Source: VGMA01 sp964655475
GTDB taxonomy: Bacteria; Chlamydiota; Chlamydiia; Chlamydiales; VGMA01
Direction of reading: 5' to 3'
DNA length: 62,123 nucleotides
NCBI GenBank assembly: GCA_964655475.1
Contig: CAZZMO010000008.1
Coordinates: forward strand, 1-62,123
Of this stretch, positions 58,847 to 62,123 are shown one piece after another. Both the position numbers and the translations under genes were made by a program. Below the pieces are notes generated by a model. That model was not told the DNA's origin. It searched no databases and was given only the letters and a program-made list of their open reading frames with translations. Positions within the stretch are counted from its first letter, which is position 1. Each line of letters begins with the position of its first letter.

Positions 58847-59749
58847 CTAACTCTTGCTTTTCAGAAAGGAATGAGGTGAATCTTTGAGTGAGAAGAAGGC
58901 ATTCTCTTGCAGCCATTGATTCACAGTTAAAACAATATCTTCTATGGATTCAGGTAGCACGAGCGCACCTTTTTTCAATGGGTTTTTTTTACGGTAAGCG
59001 CTCCAATTTTTTTCCATTATTTCAAAAGCTTCTTTGTTAAATAATGCAGGCAGCTTTTTGAGGGAGGTCTTTCTGTGATGAAAAACAAGCTCTATAGCTT
59101 TTTTTGCTAAAGAGTTGTCTATAGCATTCAAACGAATCAGAGAGTAAAGATCGTGAAAGTCCTTCATTCTGGTATTTCCTCCACCTCGAAAAACAACAGT
59201 CTCCAATTTCTCTGCGAAAATGAATTCCTTTGGGTAGCAGCGTAAAGAAATCTTGCTTTCAAAGAGAGGGCCTTTTGATGTGCTAGTTAAATCTATCGAA
59301 TGTTCAATAGGTTCAACGCGGTCTCCAAACCCTAAATCCGTACGTATTATGGTTTTTGTAGCACCGAAGAGTGCTAGCAAAGTGATCTCAGCACCCGTAT
59401 ATGCGAGCTGTGAATGGTCTAGGATTTTAATTTTAGTTACTTCGAAGGAAAAGCTGTCATTGGTATCAACATTGCAAATCGTTTCCAATGCAGTTTTCAA
59501 AGATTTTTCGGTATTTGACAGCTTTTGAATAAAGAAATCGAGATCTTGCGTTTCCCTTCCAAGATAGATATACCTTGCAAGGAGAGTGCCTCCCTTCAGA
59601 ATGAATGTTTCCTTATAGGAAGATTTGGCTAGGCGTGTGAGAAATCTCTCCAAGATCAGATTCCTCCATAGTTCAGCAAAAGTGGACTCTCTTTCTTTAG
59701 CAAGGAGTTTAATTTTCTCTTTAATTGATTCTTCGAGAGCAGATTTCAT
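58847..59749 (-). CDS. AbiEii-type nucleotidyltransferase toxin
   Basis: A 300-residue protein of the AbiEii family (type IV toxin-antitoxin). The nucleotidyltransferase signature is FILKGGTLLARYI followed by DLDFFIQ (G-x-x-L and D-x-D), with LETVVFRGGGNTRMKDFHDL near the middle (KDFxDL is typical of the family). The start overlaps the upstream antitoxin gene by 4 bp. AbiEii toxins modify nucleic acids or nucleotides and stop growth, and are often phage-defence related. All expected motifs look intact. Confidence 0.88.
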   Translation of the reverse strand: MKSALEESIKEKIKLLAKERESTFAELWRNLILERFLTRLAKSSYKETFILKGGTLLARYIYLGRETQDLDFFIQKLSNTEKSLKTALETICNVDTNDSFSFEVTKIKILDHSQLAYTGAEITLLALFGATKTIIRTDLGFGDRVEPIEHSIDLTSTSKGPLFESKISLRCYPKEFIFAEKLETVVFRGGGNTRMKDFHDLYSLIRLNAIDNSLAKKAIELVFHHRKTSLKKLPALFNKEAFEIMEKNWSAYRKKNPLKKGALVLPESIEDIVLTVNQWLQENAFFSLKDSPHSFLKSKS

Positions 59750-60342
59750 AATGTAAACGCTGTAATATAAGATGTTAAATCGACTTTAAGCTTCTTCGCA
59801 TATCTTAAAAGCTTATCAATATCAGGCTTACTCTCTTTACCTATTTTCAAATAGGCTTGTAGAGATTTTAAAGCAGTCTCCTTGTCCAAATAGCGGAAGG
59901 CATCGACAATGGTCCGTTCTCTATCGAAGATTTTGATTTTTCGGCTGCCGATTTTGACAGTTGTCTGGCCAAAAGCAATATTACGCATCCTAATGATACG
60001 GGTATTTTCTCTAGAGGGGGAAGTCGTGGCATGGGGAATCGCGACCCAAAACTCCCTCATGATTTCATCTGTTAGACCATAATAGCATAGAGCTGAGGTA
60101 AGGCAGATAACACTATTCGGGATGCTTAAAGCTGTTATTACTAAGTCTTCCCACTCAAATGCCGAATGGAAATCAAGATTTTTGATCTTATACATTCCGC
60201 GTCGAATCTTTTCGATATACCCTTTTTCAGAGAAATAAGCCAGCATGCGAGGAGGTATCCCTGCCGCTCTGCCCTCAGCTGAGGAAAAAACCCCTTTTTT
60301 TGAAAGGGTCGTGAATGCTTCTGAATACTTTGATCTTATCAT
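59746..60342 (-). CDS. AbiEi-type antitoxin and transcriptional regulator
   Basis: A 198-residue protein. The N-terminal winged helix (residues ~8-55, KKGVFSSAEGRAAGIPPRML, then YIEKIRRGMYKIK) is the AbiEi antitoxin DNA-binding domain, followed by the AbiEi C-terminal domain (PNSVICLTSALCYYGLT, then TTVKIGSRKIKIFDRERTIV). AbiEi represses its own operon by binding inverted repeats and neutralises AbiEii. Cotranscribed with the toxin. A perfect 18-bp inverted repeat lies 7 bp upstream of the start codon (60350-60396). Confidence 0.85.
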   Translation of the reverse strand: MIRSKYSEAFTTLSKKGVFSSAEGRAAGIPPRMLAYFSEKGYIEKIRRGMYKIKNLDFHSAFEWEDLVITALSIPNSVICLTSALCYYGLTDEIMREFWVAIPHATTSPSRENTRIIRMRNIAFGQTTVKIGSRKIKIFDRERTIVDAFRYLDKETALKSLQAYLKIGKESKPDIDKLLRYAKKLKVDLTSYITAFTL

Positions 60343-60349
60343 ATCAGGA

Positions 60350-60396
60350 ATGTAACAAAAAAACCCGTTATGATCAATCGGGTTTTTTTGTTACAT
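60350..60396. promoter_or_regulatory. Perfect 18-bp inverted repeat upstream of the AbiE operon
   Basis: The 18 bases 60350-60367 (ATGTAACAAAAAAACCCG) are exactly complementary to 60379-60396, with an 11-nt centre containing TGATCA. It could be an AbiEi operator or a transcription terminator; no gene runs into it from the right, and the plus-strand gene to its left ends at 58838. An operator is therefore favoured. Confidence 0.6.
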
Positions 60397-60579
60397 TTTT
60401 TGCAGTTGGGGCTGTGGTGTAATGCGTTTTTCTCTAGAATTTCTGAAGTTGATCATAATTTTCATAAAGAATGAAGAAGTGCTCTCTTTTCTGGTTATAT
60501 ATTAAAGATAAGGTAAAGATTGTTATTTTGATAAGTGGTTGAACGTCAATGTGAAGAGGTTGTTTGCCTTAGAAAAAGC
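60397..60579. other. Intergenic region between the AbiE operon and the 60645 gene
   Basis: About 180 bp of AT-rich sequence with no convincing open frame. Apart from the inverted repeat on its left and the promoter on its right I see nothing in it. Confidence 0.5.
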
Positions 60580-60608
60580 TTGATCAATTAAATATTTTAT
60601 TTTATAAT
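60580..60608 (+). promoter_or_regulatory. Predicted sigma-70/sigma-66 type promoter
   Basis: TTGATC at 60580-60585 and TATAAT at 60603-60608 with an exact 17-nt spacer, 36 bp before the ATG at 60645. Confidence 0.6.
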
Positions 60609-60644
60609 AGAGGTAAGCAAAAATATGATCTAAAGGAAAACAAT

Positions 60645-61514
60645 ATGAGCGAATGTCTAGCTGGTAATTGTGAATATAACCCAAACCAAGACTATAACCA
60701 AATGATGGCTTATAGTGATTATATGGGAACCCTTGCGGGTAAAGGTGACTGGGAAGGTGGATGTACCATATGGATGTGTATGGCCCTTGTCGGGATGATG
60801 ATGCAGTTTACTGCTGATACAGTGGGTATGGATGCGTTTATCGACCAGGACATCAATGATATTAAGGCTCTTACGGAAGACTTGAACAGTGACTTGAACG
60901 CAGGTCGTTCAAAGCAGCAGGATGCGTACGGAAACTACTACGTCGTGATCGATAACAAGGTTTGGTATTGTGATGCTGATGCGAAAGTAAAGAATTCAAG
61001 TGGTCAGATGGTGACTGTAAATAAGGAAGATACGCTTGCCTATAAGATTCAAGGGGATGTGGATAACATCAAGTATTGGACAGCGCAAGATCCTTACTTT
61101 CAGGATAATCCTGAGTTGATGAATGATATCAACCATTCGTTAGATGACTATATGAACCAGATCAATAGTTATAACGGAAACATCCACGATATGTGGTATG
61201 ATACTGACCCTCAGTACTATACAACAGAGATCAACGGTACTACTTACTACTGTGATAAGAGTGGTAACCCAATGAAGAACGCAGATGGAACTCCGAAGAC
61301 GAATGACACCTTAGGTGATGCAAGTATCATGCAGCCAATGACAGACGATTTGATGGCGGTACAGAAACAGTATGAGAACGGGGATAGCGTGATGCAGTCG
61401 ATCTTGAAGTCGCTGACATCGTTAGAAGAGACAGAGCAGAGTATGACAGAGAATATGGACAAGTCTCTCACCACAATGGAAGGGACAATGACCAGAAACC
61501 AGATTACTCAATAA
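60645..61514 (+). CDS. Hypothetical protein with N-terminal hydrophobic segment
   Basis: A 289-residue acidic protein (many Asp/Asn/Gln/Met) with a hydrophobic, Cys-containing segment near residues 38-56 (GGCTIWMCMALVGMMMQFTA). The region RSKQQDAYGNYYVVIDN to NIHDMWYDTDPQYY is shared with the 57122 product. A C-terminal helix of Glu/Gln/Met (residues ~235-289) ends the protein. Composition (low Lys/Arg, high Asn/Gln/Thr/Met) resembles type III translocators or extracellular filament proteins, but no family match is known to me. Cotranscribed with the next gene (21-bp gap). AAAGGA ribosome-binding site. Confidence 0.75.
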   Translation: MSECLAGNCEYNPNQDYNQMMAYSDYMGTLAGKGDWEGGCTIWMCMALVGMMMQFTADTVGMDAFIDQDINDIKALTEDLNSDLNAGRSKQQDAYGNYYVVIDNKVWYCDADAKVKNSSGQMVTVNKEDTLAYKIQGDVDNIKYWTAQDPYFQDNPELMNDINHSLDDYMNQINSYNGNIHDMWYDTDPQYYTTEINGTTYYCDKSGNPMKNADGTPKTNDTLGDASIMQPMTDDLMAVQKQYENGDSVMQSILKSLTSLEETEQSMTENMDKSLTTMEGTMTRNQITQ

Positions 61515-61535
61515 TCATTAAATAAGAGAGTGTAT

Positions 61536-62003
61536 ATGACTTATAGTCAAGGTTCTACAACAGTTGCAGAGACTCCGAGTGAGCCACTAGGGATTAGTAA
61601 CCCTTTTAAGACAGAGAGCATCGATCCGTTTCTCTATCTCCTTCTGGTGAGCGTAGATGCTCAAAATAAGGACCAGGAGTGTTTACAGACTCTCACAACG
61701 ACGATGCAGTATATCTCAGAAGCTGGTACTGATGGGATTGAAGCAGGTACTGCGATGTTAGAGGCTGATAATAAGAAAATCCAGGGGACAGATGATACTA
61801 CGAAGATTCAGCAGTATCAGTCTCAGGAACAGTTAGATAACACTAAGGTCAACAACATGAACCAGCAGTTTTCTAACTTAACTCAGTCGTTAGAGACTGG
61901 TACTAATGCACTTAATACGTCTGACCAGAATGAGACAGACTTTATTAATAACGTCCTCGGCGTGTGGGATAATGCCAATAACCTGATCGCTTCCGCCGGA
62001 TAA
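61536..62003 (+). CDS. Hypothetical helical acidic protein
   Basis: A 155-residue acidic protein (Thr/Gln/Asn/Asp rich) without Cys apart from one. Several amphipathic helices, ending DNANNLIASAG. Composition is like that of the 60645 product and of secreted T3SS components (needle-tip or filament-like), but there is no diagnostic motif. I chose ATG 61536 (AAGAGAG upstream) over a GTG at 61530. Followed by the terminator at 62037-62064, so it is the last gene of the two-gene unit. Confidence 0.7.
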   Translation: MTYSQGSTTVAETPSEPLGISNPFKTESIDPFLYLLLVSVDAQNKDQECLQTLTTTMQYISEAGTDGIEAGTAMLEADNKKIQGTDDTTKIQQYQSQEQLDNTKVNNMNQQFSNLTQSLETGTNALNTSDQNETDFINNVLGVWDNANNLIASAG

Positions 62004-62036
62004 ATTCTATTGTAGTTTTGCCCTCCTCTACAAAGG

Positions 62037-62064
62037 CCCCTCTTTCTTCAAAGAGGGGTTTTTT
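62037..62064 (+). terminator. Rho-independent terminator
   Basis: CCCCTCTTT and AAAGAGGGG form a perfect 9-bp stem with a CTTC loop, followed by T6. It lies 33 bp after the stop codon of the 61536 gene. Confidence 0.9.
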
Positions 62065-62123
62065 CTTTTTAAGAGAATATTAACATAATTTGGCTATAAG
62101 TATTTAATTACCAACTAAATTTA

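Noticed and set aside
1..62123. tRNA, rRNA and CRISPR searches by eye
   Set aside because: No cloverleaf tRNA with a CCA-compatible acceptor or T-arm consensus, no rRNA motif, no array found; the cloverleaf palindromes lack a T-loop and anticodon arm pattern and are not tRNAs.

Overview
The window comes from the chromosome of a chlamydia-like bacterium (phylum Chlamydiota, of the larger-genome environmental type such as Simkania, Waddlia or Parachlamydia). I place it from gene content and order. A type III secretion (T3SS) block runs scc4-sctD-sctE-sctF-sctG-sctI-sctN-sctO-sctP-(sctP-like)-sctQ-pkn5-sctC, as in Chlamydia trachomatis CT663-CT674. There are also tsaB-rpsU-dnaJ next to lon, an rnz-xerC-ABC-F block, and glyA-clpP-dapF. 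I cannot name the species from sequence alone.

Layout. 1-8.3 kb is accessory: an Erg6-like methyltransferase, a probable YopT/C58-type cysteine protease, a P-type ATPase with an ExoD-like protein, and two orphan hypothetical genes. 8.3-25.3 kb is mostly housekeeping: dnaJ, rpsU, tsaB, lon, a nucleotidyltransferase, a rhomboid protease, rnz, an antiporter, an ABC-F ATPase, xerC, the RNase P RNA, a CT398-like zinc-ribbon protein, glyA, clpP, dapF and ald. 25.5-34.5 kb holds a SNF2 helicase, an IS remnant, der, two tandem small membrane-protein paralogues and a YidD-like protein. 34.5-52.9 kb is the T3SS block on the minus strand. It is interrupted between sctP and the sctP-like gene by a 3.7-kb island (42.2-45.85 kb) with cysteine-rich genes, an IS903-type insertion and a partial sctP duplication. 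52.9-62 kb, mostly on the plus strand, holds small helical proteins, two large cysteine-rich repeat proteins, an AbiE-type toxin-antitoxin pair and secreted-looking hypothetical proteins.

How the parts fit. The T3SS genes encode a chaperone, the inner ring with FHA domains, needle, inner rod, ATPase, stalk, needle-length control, C-ring, a Ser/Thr kinase with a PP2C-like tail, and a very large secretin. The genes around them (a family of about 24% cysteine proteins built on CNGxCC units, and helical proteins paired with them) are not standard T3SS parts. They are good candidates for lineage-specific secreted or envelope proteins.

The least explained signals are: (1) the cysteine-rich repeat family next to the T3SS; (2) a secretin with about twelve tandem N-domains; (3) four copies of a roughly 70-bp cloverleaf-shaped palindrome whose stems covary, three tied to an IS903-like element and one free-standing; (4) a YopT-like protease; (5) an AbiE operon behind a perfect 18-bp inverted repeat.
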